A stretch of DNA of 40,247 nt from Tannerella sp. GTDB lineage: Bacteria; Bacteroidota; Bacteroidia; Bacteroidales; Tannerellaceae. Where the stretch lies: assembly GCA_031267935.1 (NCBI GenBank), contig JAIRYD010000216.1, positions 1 to 40,247 on the forward strand. Reading direction: 5' to 3'. The notes beneath the pieces are model-generated. The model worked only from the letters and a program-made list of their open reading frames with translations. It was not told the DNA's origin and did no database searches. The stretch's first letter is position 1; every line of letters starts with the position of its first letter. The translations under genes and the position numbers were made by a program. Of this stretch, positions 29,483-37,572 are shown piece after piece.

Positions 29483-32065
29483 ATGAACAGCAAATTAACA
29501 AACATGATGGTCGCCGCCGGACTGCTTCTTGCCTGCCATGCAGGTGCGCAGCCGGCGCGCGACACCTTCGCCACGGACCTCACCTACTACATGCCGACGG
29601 AATGGACCTATACCCTGAATAAGGAAATCCCCACACCCAAAGATGAACTGGGATTCCAGCTCGGCGAACAGCATGCCGAATGGAAGCAGGTCGAAACATA
29701 CATGCGCCGCCTGGCCGAACTGTCGCCGAGAATCGTGGTGAAAGAATACGGCCGCACCTTCGAGCGGCGTCCTTTCCTGTGCGTGACGATTACGTCCGAA
29801 AAAAACCAGCAGCAGCTTGAACGCATCAGGACCGAACATCTCCAGCTGGCCGACCCCGCCGTGTCGGGTGCGCTCGACGTCAAAACGATGCCGGCCGTCG
29901 TCAATCTGATGAATTCGGTACACGGCAACGAGGCTTCGAGCGTGAACGCCTCGCTCGGCATCGCCTACTTTTTTGCCGCAGCCGAAGACGGCGAGATAGA
30001 CGAACTGCTCGACAAGGTCGTCATCAACCTGATTCCGGGACAGAATCCCGACGGTATCAGCCGCTTCGCCGCATGGGTGAACGCCAACCGGAGCTTTCCC
30101 GACGTATCCGATCCGCTGTCGCGCGAACTGAACGAGCCGTGGCCCGGAGGACGGTCCAACCACTACTGGCACGACCTGAACCGCGACTGGCTCCCGGTGC
30201 AGCAGCCCGAAATGAAATATCTGATGAAGATCTATCACGAATGGATGCCGAACACCGTCGGCGACTTCCACGAGATGGGCAGCAACTCCACCTATTTCCT
30301 CGAACCGTCCGATCCGGTATGCTACTATCCGGCCATCCCCGAAGAAAACAAGACGCTCACCGCACGCGTGTCTGAATATAACATGAAGGCGCTCGACCGC
30401 ATCGGCTCGCTGTATCTGTCCAAAGACCTGTTCGACAGCTATTACCTGGGAACGGGCGACGTCTACGGCGATGCCCTCGGCTCCATTGCCATGCTCTTCG
30501 AACAAGCCTCGTCGCGCGGCAACGTGCAGAAGACGGACAACGGACTGCTGACGTTTCCCTTCACCATCCGCAACCAGATCGTCTGCGCTTTCGGCTCGGT
30601 CAAAGCCACGTACGAACTGCGCGAAACACTGCTCGACTACATGCGCCGTTTCTGCGCCGACCGCCTGAAAGAAACGGCCGCGCTGCCCGAAAAGGCATAC
30701 GTGTTCGACGGCAACGGCTCGGAAGCCGTCAGCTACCATTTCATCGAACTGCTGAAGGCGCACAACCTCGAAGTGTGCCGGCTGGCAAAAGACATCACGC
30801 TCGGCGGACATACCTACCGCAGCGACAATGCCTGCATCGTCCCCGTCAAACAGCGTAACTCGATGATACTGCGCTCGCTGTTCGAAAGCACGAAGCACTT
30901 TAAGGACAGCTTGTTCTACGACGTGTCGACATGGAACATGGCCGAAGCCTTCAACCTCAACTGCGCACCGCTGACCACCTCCCTGCAGGGACTGACCGGC
31001 GCCGCCATTGCCGCACCCGTATTCAGACCGGGAAGCGTGAAGGGCGGACTGACGGATTTTGCCTACCTGTTCGACAACAAAGAATACTATGCCCCCACGT
31101 TCGTCAAGGCCCTGCAGGAAGCCGGGCTGCTCGTCAAAGTATCGGGACGCGGCGCCACGTCGGACGACGGCGCCATCGCCTACGGCCCCGGAATGTTTGT
31201 CCTCCCGGTAGCAGGGCAGAAACTGACGGCGAGGGACATATTCGACAAGGTAGTGGCGCTGGCCGCCGCAACAGGCGTCGACGTGCAGGCCGTCTCCTCG
31301 GCAAAAATGAAGGATTTCGACCTCGGACATACGGACACGCAAACCCTCAAGGAACCTCGAATCGCCCTTCTCTCCGGACAGGGATTCAATACCGGCGAAT
31401 GCGGATCGATATGGTACCTGCTGAACGGCCGGCTGAAAATGAAACCTTCGGTGATCGACATCGCTGCGCTGGGACGGGGTAACCTGAATGAATACAACGT
31501 GATTATCATCCCCTCGGGAAGAATGATTTCGCTGCCGGCAGGCGTCGGCACAAAACTGGCCGAATGGGTCCATGCCGGCGGAACGCTGATCGCCACCGGC
31601 GCGGCATACCGCTGCATCAACGACCTGAAACTCGGCGAACTGAAGGAAAAGAAACTCACGCGGCAAGACTCCTCCGCATACATACCCTACGACCGGCGTG
31701 CAGACCGGTCGGCCATGTATACCATCCCCGGCACACACCTGCGGACGCGCATCGACATCACCCATCCGCTCGCATGGGGATACACTTCTCCCACACTGCC
31801 CGTCCTGAAAGACAACATGCTGGCATTCGAAAAACCGAAAGAAGCCAACATGGCCCCGGTGGTCTACGACCGGAACCCGCAACTCTCCGGCTTCCTGCGG
31901 AGCGAACACAGCCGCGAACTGGAAGATACGCCTGCCCTGATATGCGGCCGCGCAGGAAACGGACATTATATCTACATTGCCGACGACCTCACGTTCCGCT
32001 CATACTGGTACGGCGGCGTCCGCATGTTTACGAACGCCATCCTTTTCGGACACCTCATACGATAG
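29483..32065 (+). CDS. M14 family zinc carboxypeptidase-like protein with C-terminal GATase1-like extension
   Basis: 860 aa, signal peptide. Zn motif HxxE in 'MNSVHGNEASSVNAS', 'INLIPGQNPDGISRF', and third ligand region 'VGDFHEMGSNSTYF'. The C-terminal part 'NVIIIPSGRMISLPAGVGTKLAEWVHAGGTLIATGAA' resembles GATase1-like/beta-galactosidase-trimerisation folds. Confidence 0.88.
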   Translation: MNSKLTNMMVAAGLLLACHAGAQPARDTFATDLTYYMPTEWTYTLNKEIPTPKDELGFQLGEQHAEWKQVETYMRRLAELSPRIVVKEYGRTFERRPFLCVTITSEKNQQQLERIRTEHLQLADPAVSGALDVKTMPAVVNLMNSVHGNEASSVNASLGIAYFFAAAEDGEIDELLDKVVINLIPGQNPDGISRFAAWVNANRSFPDVSDPLSRELNEPWPGGRSNHYWHDLNRDWLPVQQPEMKYLMKIYHEWMPNTVGDFHEMGSNSTYFLEPSDPVCYYPAIPEENKTLTARVSEYNMKALDRIGSLYLSKDLFDSYYLGTGDVYGDALGSIAMLFEQASSRGNVQKTDNGLLTFPFTIRNQIVCAFGSVKATYELRETLLDYMRRFCADRLKETAALPEKAYVFDGNGSEAVSYHFIELLKAHNLEVCRLAKDITLGGHTYRSDNACIVPVKQRNSMILRSLFESTKHFKDSLFYDVSTWNMAEAFNLNCAPLTTSLQGLTGAAIAAPVFRPGSVKGGLTDFAYLFDNKEYYAPTFVKALQEAGLLVKVSGRGATSDDGAIAYGPGMFVLPVAGQKLTARDIFDKVVALAAATGVDVQAVSSAKMKDFDLGHTDTQTLKEPRIALLSGQGFNTGECGSIWYLLNGRLKMKPSVIDIAALGRGNLNEYNVIIIPSGRMISLPAGVGTKLAEWVHAGGTLIATGAAYRCINDLKLGELKEKKLTRQDSSAYIPYDRRADRSAMYTIPGTHLRTRIDITHPLAWGYTSPTLPVLKDNMLAFEKPKEANMAPVVYDRNPQLSGFLRSEHSRELEDTPALICGRAGNGHYIYIADDLTFRSYWYGGVRMFTNAILFGHLIR

Positions 32066-32089
32066 GGAACAGCCTGGAAACATGCTTCA

Positions 32090-32160
32090 GGAAACCTCTG
32101 AAAACCCCGCTTCTGCATTGCGCTTCGCAAGCCTTGAATCCGGAGTTTTTGGAGGTTTCT
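32090..32160. mobile_element. MITE-like intergenic element, inverted and internally deleted copy (about 71 bp)
   Basis: Its reverse complement (cctccaaaaactccggattcaaggcttgcga..agcgcaatgcagaagcggggttttcagagg) matches both ends of the 29338-29454 element but lacks about 45 internal bp. Confidence 0.7.
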
Positions 32161-32236
32161 TTTATGCGTCATGGTTTTGTGAGCGGTAAACGATGAACGG
32201 AGCCATTCAAATTACGGCACATGCCCACTGCGCCGG

Positions 32237-32471
32237 ACACCGGCAAGACGGCACGCCCGAAGGGCGTTATTTTCATAACCGCAGGTAAGCAAAGCGCAGC
32301 CTGCGGAAGGTATGGCAGCCGGCCGTTCGCTGCCTGACAAGGCAGGACGTCGCTGTCGATACGGAAACTGTCCTGCCTTTCAGGCAGCAGCAGTATGTGC
32401 GGGTCTTTCGCCGCAGGTCGGCGACCTGCGGTTATGAAAATCACGTCCTTCGGACCCGGGCTTGCCGGCAT
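32237..32471. repeat. About 235-bp inverted-repeat-bounded intergenic element
   Basis: Left arm 'cccgaagggcgttattttcataaccgcaggt' (32256-32286) pairs with right arm 'acctgcggttatgaaaatcacgtccttcgga'. Outer 'ccggcaag' / 'cttgccgg' also pair. Confidence 0.75.
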
Positions 32472-32580
32472 GGAATTTGTGACAGTGCGTAACATCAGTG
32501 ATGAATGTGCTGCGGCAAATGCGCGGAACCTCCTTTTCCGGCCGAAACAGTCCGAATTTTCAAATCTGCAAAAAATGACT

Positions 32581-32588
32581 TATCTTTG
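32581..32588 (+). promoter_or_regulatory. Candidate -7 element (TATCTTTG) for the YicC-like gene
   Basis: Matches TAnnTTTG, 17 nt upstream of ATG 32605. Confidence 0.5.
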
Positions 32589-32604
32589 CAAAAAAAAATC
32601 CGCT

Positions 32605-33477
32605 ATGATTCAATCGATGACAGGATTCGGGAAGGCAACAGCCGAACTCTCCGACAAAAAAGTGACAGTAGAAATCAAATCGCTAAACAGCAGACAGCTG
32701 GACCTGAGCGTACGCATCCCGCCCGTGTATCGCGAAAAAGAAATGCAGATACGCAGCGAACTGATGCAGATGCTCGAACGCGGAAAAATAGACCTCTCCG
32801 CCGGTATCGAAAGTCTCGGCGGCGACGCGTCGGCGCAGATCAACCGACCGGCGCTGGCAAGCTACGTCGAACAGATCCGTGAAGCCGCTCGCCATCTGCA
32901 GGTGGCCGAACCTGCCGACTGGTTTGCCTCCCTGCTGCGCCTGCCCGACGCCGTGAAAAACGACATCGCGCCGGCCGACGAGTCCGAATGGGAAGCGGTG
33001 CACGGCGCGCTCCTCGAAGCCGTCCGGCTACTGACCGATTTCAGAACACAGGAAGGCGCCATGCTGCAAAAATTTTTCGAAGAAAAAATCGCCAATATCG
33101 CCATGCTGCTTGCGCAGATAGATACCTTCGAAGAAGAACGCATCGAAAAAATCAAATCCCGCATTACCGACAGCCTGAGCCATCTCGCCGGGATAGATTA
33201 CGACAGGAACCGCTTCGAACAGGAAATGATTTACTACATCGAAAAACTGGACGTGAACGAGGAAAAGAAACGCCTCGACAATCATCTCAAATACTTCACC
33301 GACACGCTGCACACCGGCCGCGGACAGGGGAAAAAACTGGGATTTATCGTGCAGGAAATCGGCCGCGAAATCAACACCCTCGGCTCGAAAAGCAACCATG
33401 CCGGAATGCAGAAAATCGTCGTCCAGATGAAAGACGAACTGGAACAGATCCGCGAACAGGTGCTGAACGTATTGTAA
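32605..33477 (+). CDS. YicC/YloC family endoribonuclease-like protein
   Basis: 'MIQSMTGFGKATAELSDKKVTVEIKSLNSRQLDLSVRIP' N-terminus and 'GKKLGFIVQEIGREINTLGSKSNHAGMQKIVVQMKDELEQIREQVLNV' C-terminus. Confidence 0.95.
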   Translation: MIQSMTGFGKATAELSDKKVTVEIKSLNSRQLDLSVRIPPVYREKEMQIRSELMQMLERGKIDLSAGIESLGGDASAQINRPALASYVEQIREAARHLQVAEPADWFASLLRLPDAVKNDIAPADESEWEAVHGALLEAVRLLTDFRTQEGAMLQKFFEEKIANIAMLLAQIDTFEEERIEKIKSRITDSLSHLAGIDYDRNRFEQEMIYYIEKLDVNEEKKRLDNHLKYFTDTLHTGRGQGKKLGFIVQEIGREINTLGSKSNHAGMQKIVVQMKDELEQIREQVLNVL

Positions 33478-33478
33478 G

Positions 33479-34048
33479 ATGGAAGGCCGACTGATTATCT
33501 TTTCGGCGCCGTCCGGCACGGGCAAGTCCACTATTATCAACTATTTGCTGAGCCACCGCCTGCCACTGGCCTTTTCCGTTTCGGCCACCAGCCGCGCACC
33601 GCGCAAAGGCGAAGAAGACGGCGTCGCCTACTACTTCATGTCGCCCGCCGCATTTCGCGAAAAAATCACCGCCGGCGCATTTGTCGAATACGAAGAGGTA
33701 TACGAAAACACGTTCTACGGCACACTCAAATCCGAAATGCAACGCATATTCGCGACCGGCAGGCACGTCCTGTTCGACATCGACGTCGCAGGCGGCTGCC
33801 GCCTGAAAAAAATGTATGGAAACAGAGCGCTATCCATCTTCCTGCAGCCACCGTCGCTCGACGAACTGCGCCGCCGACTGGAAACAAGACGAACGGACCT
33901 GCCCGAAATCATCGAAAAACGGCTGGAAAAAGCCGCATACGAACTGCGCTTCGCCTCGCAGTTCGACGCCGTCGTCATCAACGACAATCTGGACGCAGCC
34001 CAGGCCCGGACGCTGCACCTCGTCCGGCAGTTCATCGACCGGCCATGA
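33479..34048 (+). CDS. gmk: Guanylate kinase
   Basis: 'IIFSAPSGTGKSTIINYLL', 'FSVSATSRAPRKGEEDGVAYYF', 'VLFDIDVAGGCRLKKMY'. Confidence 0.96.
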   Translation: MEGRLIIFSAPSGTGKSTIINYLLSHRLPLAFSVSATSRAPRKGEEDGVAYYFMSPAAFREKITAGAFVEYEEVYENTFYGTLKSEMQRIFATGRHVLFDIDVAGGCRLKKMYGNRALSIFLQPPSLDELRRRLETRRTDLPEIIEKRLEKAAYELRFASQFDAVVINDNLDAAQARTLHLVRQFIDRP

Positions 34049-34614
34049 AACGCGTCGGCATCTTTTCCGGATCGTTCAACCCGGTGCATATCGGCCATCT
34101 GGCGCTGGCAAACTGGCTCTGTGAATATGAAAACCTGTCCGAAGTATGGTTTCTCGTCACGCCCCGCAGTCCGCTGAAACAAGAACATCCGATGATGGAC
34201 TTCAGCCATCGCTGCGAAATGGTGAAGGCCGCCGTCGCAGGCTATCCGCGATTCAGGGTAAGCGACTTCGAACAGCACCTGCCGCAGCCCCCGTATACCA
34301 TCCACACGCTTCGCGCACTGAAAGAAAACTTCCCCGAACACCTGTTTCACCTCATCGTCGGCGCCGACAACTGGGAGATCATGGAACAGTGGAAAGACAT
34401 GCCGTCGCTCATCGAAGAATTTCCCGTACTGATCTACCCCCGTCCGGGCTACAACCGTCCCGTCCCGCCGCACCAGACCGGCGTCCGCCGGGTCGACGCA
34501 CCGCTGCTCGACATCTCGTCATCGTTTATCCGCCGCGCCCTCGCCGAGGGACGCGACATCCGTTTTTTTCTGCCCGAAGCCGTACGCGGAATGGTGAATA
34601 ACCTGAGAGTTTGA
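34045..34614 (+). CDS. nadD: Nicotinate-nucleotide adenylyltransferase
   Basis: 'VGIFSGSFNPVHIGHLALANWL' and 'ISSSFIRRALAEGRDIRFFLPEAV'; ATGA overlap with gmk. Confidence 0.95.
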   Translation: MKRVGIFSGSFNPVHIGHLALANWLCEYENLSEVWFLVTPRSPLKQEHPMMDFSHRCEMVKAAVAGYPRFRVSDFEQHLPQPPYTIHTLRALKENFPEHLFHLIVGADNWEIMEQWKDMPSLIEEFPVLIYPRPGYNRPVPPHQTGVRRVDAPLLDISSSFIRRALAEGRDIRFFLPEAVRGMVNNLRV

Positions 34615-34672
34615 CCTGAGAATTACAATAATACTGCCAACAGAAGGACTGCTAAAATTGTATTTGCCCGTT

Positions 34673-35113
34673 TCATTTTTTACGTTTATAAATATAAATC
34701 TCCGGCCGCATCATAGCGTCGTGAATTCCCAATAATTGTTTTACTTCAAGTTTCAGTACATTTTTGCTGACAAATTCATAACTGTATACACTGCCCTGGA
34801 CTGTCCCGTCACTGTAATCCAATCTCCCGATAATCAGAAAATCCGAGATTCCTTCAAACCAGTAAGACGCTACTCCGGATTGATATTCTTTCGATTCGTA
34901 ATCGTATGTCCTCACTTTCCCGTCGGAAAGAAATTCAATATGTTCGTAAGGTTCAAAAGGCTGAAGTGCTCCTCCGGGATAGGCGCGTTCTTTCAACTCC
35001 CATTTGCCCAGGATGGCAGCGGACGGATCGGATACGTCATTGTCGCATCCCGACAGACAAAGCATACATACTGCAAGCAATATGTATGGAACAAACTGTT
35101 TTCTTTTTTTCAT
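34673..35113 (-). CDS. Lipocalin-like domain lipoprotein (hypothetical)
   Basis: Lipobox 'LCLSGCDND'; 'ILGKWELKERAYPGG..FEPYEHIEFLSDGKVRTYDYES' is a lipocalin-like pattern. Start placed at 35113 (MKKRKQFVP). Confidence 0.7.
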   Translation of the reverse strand: MKKRKQFVPYILLAVCMLCLSGCDNDVSDPSAAILGKWELKERAYPGGALQPFEPYEHIEFLSDGKVRTYDYESKEYQSGVASYWFEGISDFLIIGRLDYSDGTVQGSVYSYEFVSKNVLKLEVKQLLGIHDAMMRPEIYIYKRKK

Positions 35114-35207
35114 AAAACTTTCTTTTAAATAAAAACCGTGGAAACCGTTTTCTACCGACATTTTGTCCCGCAGGGACAAGTACAAATGTTGTTTTTCAGG
35201 GGTTTCC

Positions 35208-36098
35208 TTATAAATAAACTGCACGCTTCCCGGCCAGCAAAGTATTTCGCATCAGCGACATAATGGTCATTGGTCCGACGCCGCCGGGCACGGGAGTAAT
35301 ATAGCTGCATCGGGGCGCCACCTCGTTGAAACTGACATCGCCGACAAGTTTGTAGCCGCTCTTCGTCACGCTGCTCGGCATGCGGGTCGTCCCGACGTCG
35401 ATCACAACAGCACCTTCTTTCACCATGTCCGCCTTCACAAATTCGGGGACACCCAGCGCCGCAACAAGTATGTCGGCGCTCAGACACATCTCCTTCAGAT
35501 TTTCGGAACGGCTGTGGCAGACCGTCACCGTGCAGTCGCCCGGCGAAGCCTTTCGCATCATCAGCGCCGCCATCGGTTTGCCCACAATATTGCTGCGGCC
35601 CAGAATGACGCAGTGTTTGCCGCGCGTGTCTATTTCGTAGCGGCGGAGCAGTTCGAGAATGCCGGCAGGCGTAGCGGAAAGAAAACACGGCAGGCCAAGC
35701 GACATGCGCCCGACATTGACGGGATGAAATCCGTCCACATCTTTGCGCGGATCAATGGCTTCGATGATTTTCTGCGACGAAACATGTGCGGGCAGAGGCA
35801 ACTGCACGATAAAACCGTCGATATCGCCGTCGAGGTTCAGTGCGTCTATCCTGCGCAGCAATTCCGCTTCCGTCACGTCGTCTTCGTAACGAATCAGCGA
35901 CGAACGAAATCCGATTTCTTCGCAATTCCGAACCTTGCCGGCCACATACGTTTCGCTGCCGCCATCGTGACCGACCAGTATGGCCGCCAGATGAGGCGCC
36001 TTGCCTCCACTCCGCCTGATCTCCGCCACCTCGCATGCCAGTTCGCACTTGATCTGTGCCGCAACGGCTTTTCCGTCGATTAACCGATATGTATCCAT
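35208..36098 (-). CDS. folD: Bifunctional methylenetetrahydrofolate dehydrogenase / methenyltetrahydrofolate cyclohydrolase
   Basis: '[23 protein letters not shown]', '[13 protein letters not shown]', '[17 protein letters not shown]', '[17 protein letters not shown]', '[21 protein letters not shown]'. Confidence 0.97.
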   Translation of the reverse strand: MDTYRLIDGKAVAAQIKCELACEVAEIRRSGGKAPHLAAILVGHDGGSETYVAGKVRNCEEIGFRSSLIRYEDDVTEAELLRRIDALNLDGDIDGFIVQLPLPAHVSSQKIIEAIDPRKDVDGFHPVNVGRMSLGLPCFLSATPAGILELLRRYEIDTRGKHCVILGRSNIVGKPMAALMMRKASPGDCTVTVCHSRSENLKEMCLSADILVAALGVPEFVKADMVKEGAVVIDVGTTRMPSSVTKSGYKLVGDVSFNEVAPRCSYITPVPGGVGPMTIMSLMRNTLLAGKRAVYL

Positions 36099-36129
36099 GT
36101 CCGAATCATCATTAAATTATAAAAATATT

Positions 36130-37458
36130 CTATCTCCTTCCCATCGCCGGCATGTGTCGCGCCCCGGGTTTGGCGGTAGTGACCATCTTCATCATCTTTC
36201 GCGTTTCGTCGAACTGCCTGATTAACTTGTTCACGTCCTGAACAGTCGTCCCGCTGCCCAGTGCGATGCGCTGCCGGCGCGAACCGTTCAGTATGGCGGG
36301 ATTGGTTCGTTCGGAAGGCGTCATGGAGTGGATTATCGCTTCGATGTTTTTGAAGGCGTCGTCGTTGATATCTACATTTTTCAATGCTTTACCCACGCCC
36401 GGAATCATCGATGCCAGGTCCTTGAGGTTACCCATTTTTTTGATCTGCTGTATCTGCGCAATGAAATCGTTGAAATCAAACTGGTTCTTCGCGATTTTTC
36501 TCTGCAGCCGGCGTGCTTCTTCTTCGCTGAACTGTTCCTGGGCGCGTTCGACCAGCGAAACGACGTCGCCCATACCGAGAATGCGGTCTGCCATACGTTC
36601 GGGATGGAACACGTCGAGCGCATCCATCTTTTCGCCTGTTCCGATGAATTTTATCGGTTTGTTGACGACCGACCGGATGGAGAGCGCCGCACCGCCGCGC
36701 GTATCGCCGTCGAGCTTCGTCAGTACGACGCCGTCGAAATCGAGACGGTCGTTAAATTCCTTTGCCGTATTGACGGCATCCTGTCCGGTCATGGCGTCCA
36801 CGACGAACAGGATCTCGCTCGGCTGAATGGCCTGCTTGATGGACGCGATTTCCTGCATCATCTGCTCGTCGACGGCCAGACGGCCTGCGGTATCGACGAT
36901 CACAAGGTCGCAGCCGTTTTTGCGCGCTTCAAGAATTGCATGCCGGGCGATTGCCACGGGGTCTTTATTCCCTTCTTCCGAATAAACAGGCACGCCGATC
37001 TGTGTGCCCAGCACGCGCAACTGTTCGATGGCTGCCGGACGGTATACGTCGCACGCCGCCAGCAGCGGTTTTTTGCCTTTCCTCGTCTTGAACAGGTTGG
37101 CCAGTTTGCCGGCGAAGGTCGTTTTTCCCGATCCCTGCAATCCCGACATCAGGACGACTGCCGGCGAGCCTTTCAGATTCACGTCTTCGGCCGAACCGCC
37201 CGTCAGCGCCGTCAGCTCGTCGTGCACAATCTTGATCATCAACTGTCCGGGCTTGACGGATGTGAGCACTTGCTGCCCCAGCGCCCTGTCCTTGATGGTG
37301 TCTGTAAACTGTTTGGCTACCTTGTAGTTCACGTCGGCGTCCAGCAATGCCCGACGGACGTCTTTCAGCGTCTCCGCCACATTGAGTTCGGTGATTTTTC
37401 CTTCGCCTTTCAGCAACTTGAAAGACCGTTCCAGCCTGTCGGTTAAATTTTCAAACAT
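36130..37458 (-). CDS. ffh: Signal recognition particle protein Ffh
   Basis: 'MFENLTDRLERSFKLLKGEGKITE', 'GLQGSGKTTFAGKLA', 'DTAGRLAVDEQMM', 'TKLDGDTRGGAALSI'. Start at 37458; the ORF track extends further upstream artefactually. Confidence 0.97.
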   Translation of the reverse strand: MFENLTDRLERSFKLLKGEGKITELNVAETLKDVRRALLDADVNYKVAKQFTDTIKDRALGQQVLTSVKPGQLMIKIVHDELTALTGGSAEDVNLKGSPAVVLMSGLQGSGKTTFAGKLANLFKTRKGKKPLLAACDVYRPAAIEQLRVLGTQIGVPVYSEEGNKDPVAIARHAILEARKNGCDLVIVDTAGRLAVDEQMMQEIASIKQAIQPSEILFVVDAMTGQDAVNTAKEFNDRLDFDGVVLTKLDGDTRGGAALSIRSVVNKPIKFIGTGEKMDALDVFHPERMADRILGMGDVVSLVERAQEQFSEEEARRLQRKIAKNQFDFNDFIAQIQQIKKMGNLKDLASMIPGVGKALKNVDINDDAFKNIEAIIHSMTPSERTNPAILNGSRRQRIALGSGTTVQDVNKLIRQFDETRKMMKMVTTAKPGARHMPAMGRR

Positions 37459-37481
37459 AATGCTTTTATTGAATTGAGGCG

Positions 37482-37489
37482 CAAATTTA
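37482..37489 (-). promoter_or_regulatory. Candidate -7 element (TAAATTTG) for ffh
   Basis: Plus-strand CAAATTTA 24 bp upstream of the ffh ATG. Confidence 0.45.
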
Positions 37490-37524
37490 CGAAAAAGATA
37501 CGAAACGGAATCCCTGTTTTCTTG

Positions 37525-37552
37525 TTTTGTCATAATATTAGTCGTATTTTTG
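37525..37552 (+). promoter_or_regulatory. Candidate promoter for the GH51-like gene
   Basis: TTTTG (37525-37529) and TATTTTTG (37545-37552, TAnnTTTG). Confidence 0.5.
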
Positions 37553-37572
37553 ACCGGAAAAAAAAGAAACGG

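Noticed and set aside
29495-31966. Very long antisense ORFs (e.g. 823 aa here, 691 aa at 10185-12260, 644 aa at 24947-26881, 585 aa at 5836-7593)
   Set aside because: Each lies opposite a strongly supported gene and arises from GC-rich codon usage. None shows recognisable family motifs.
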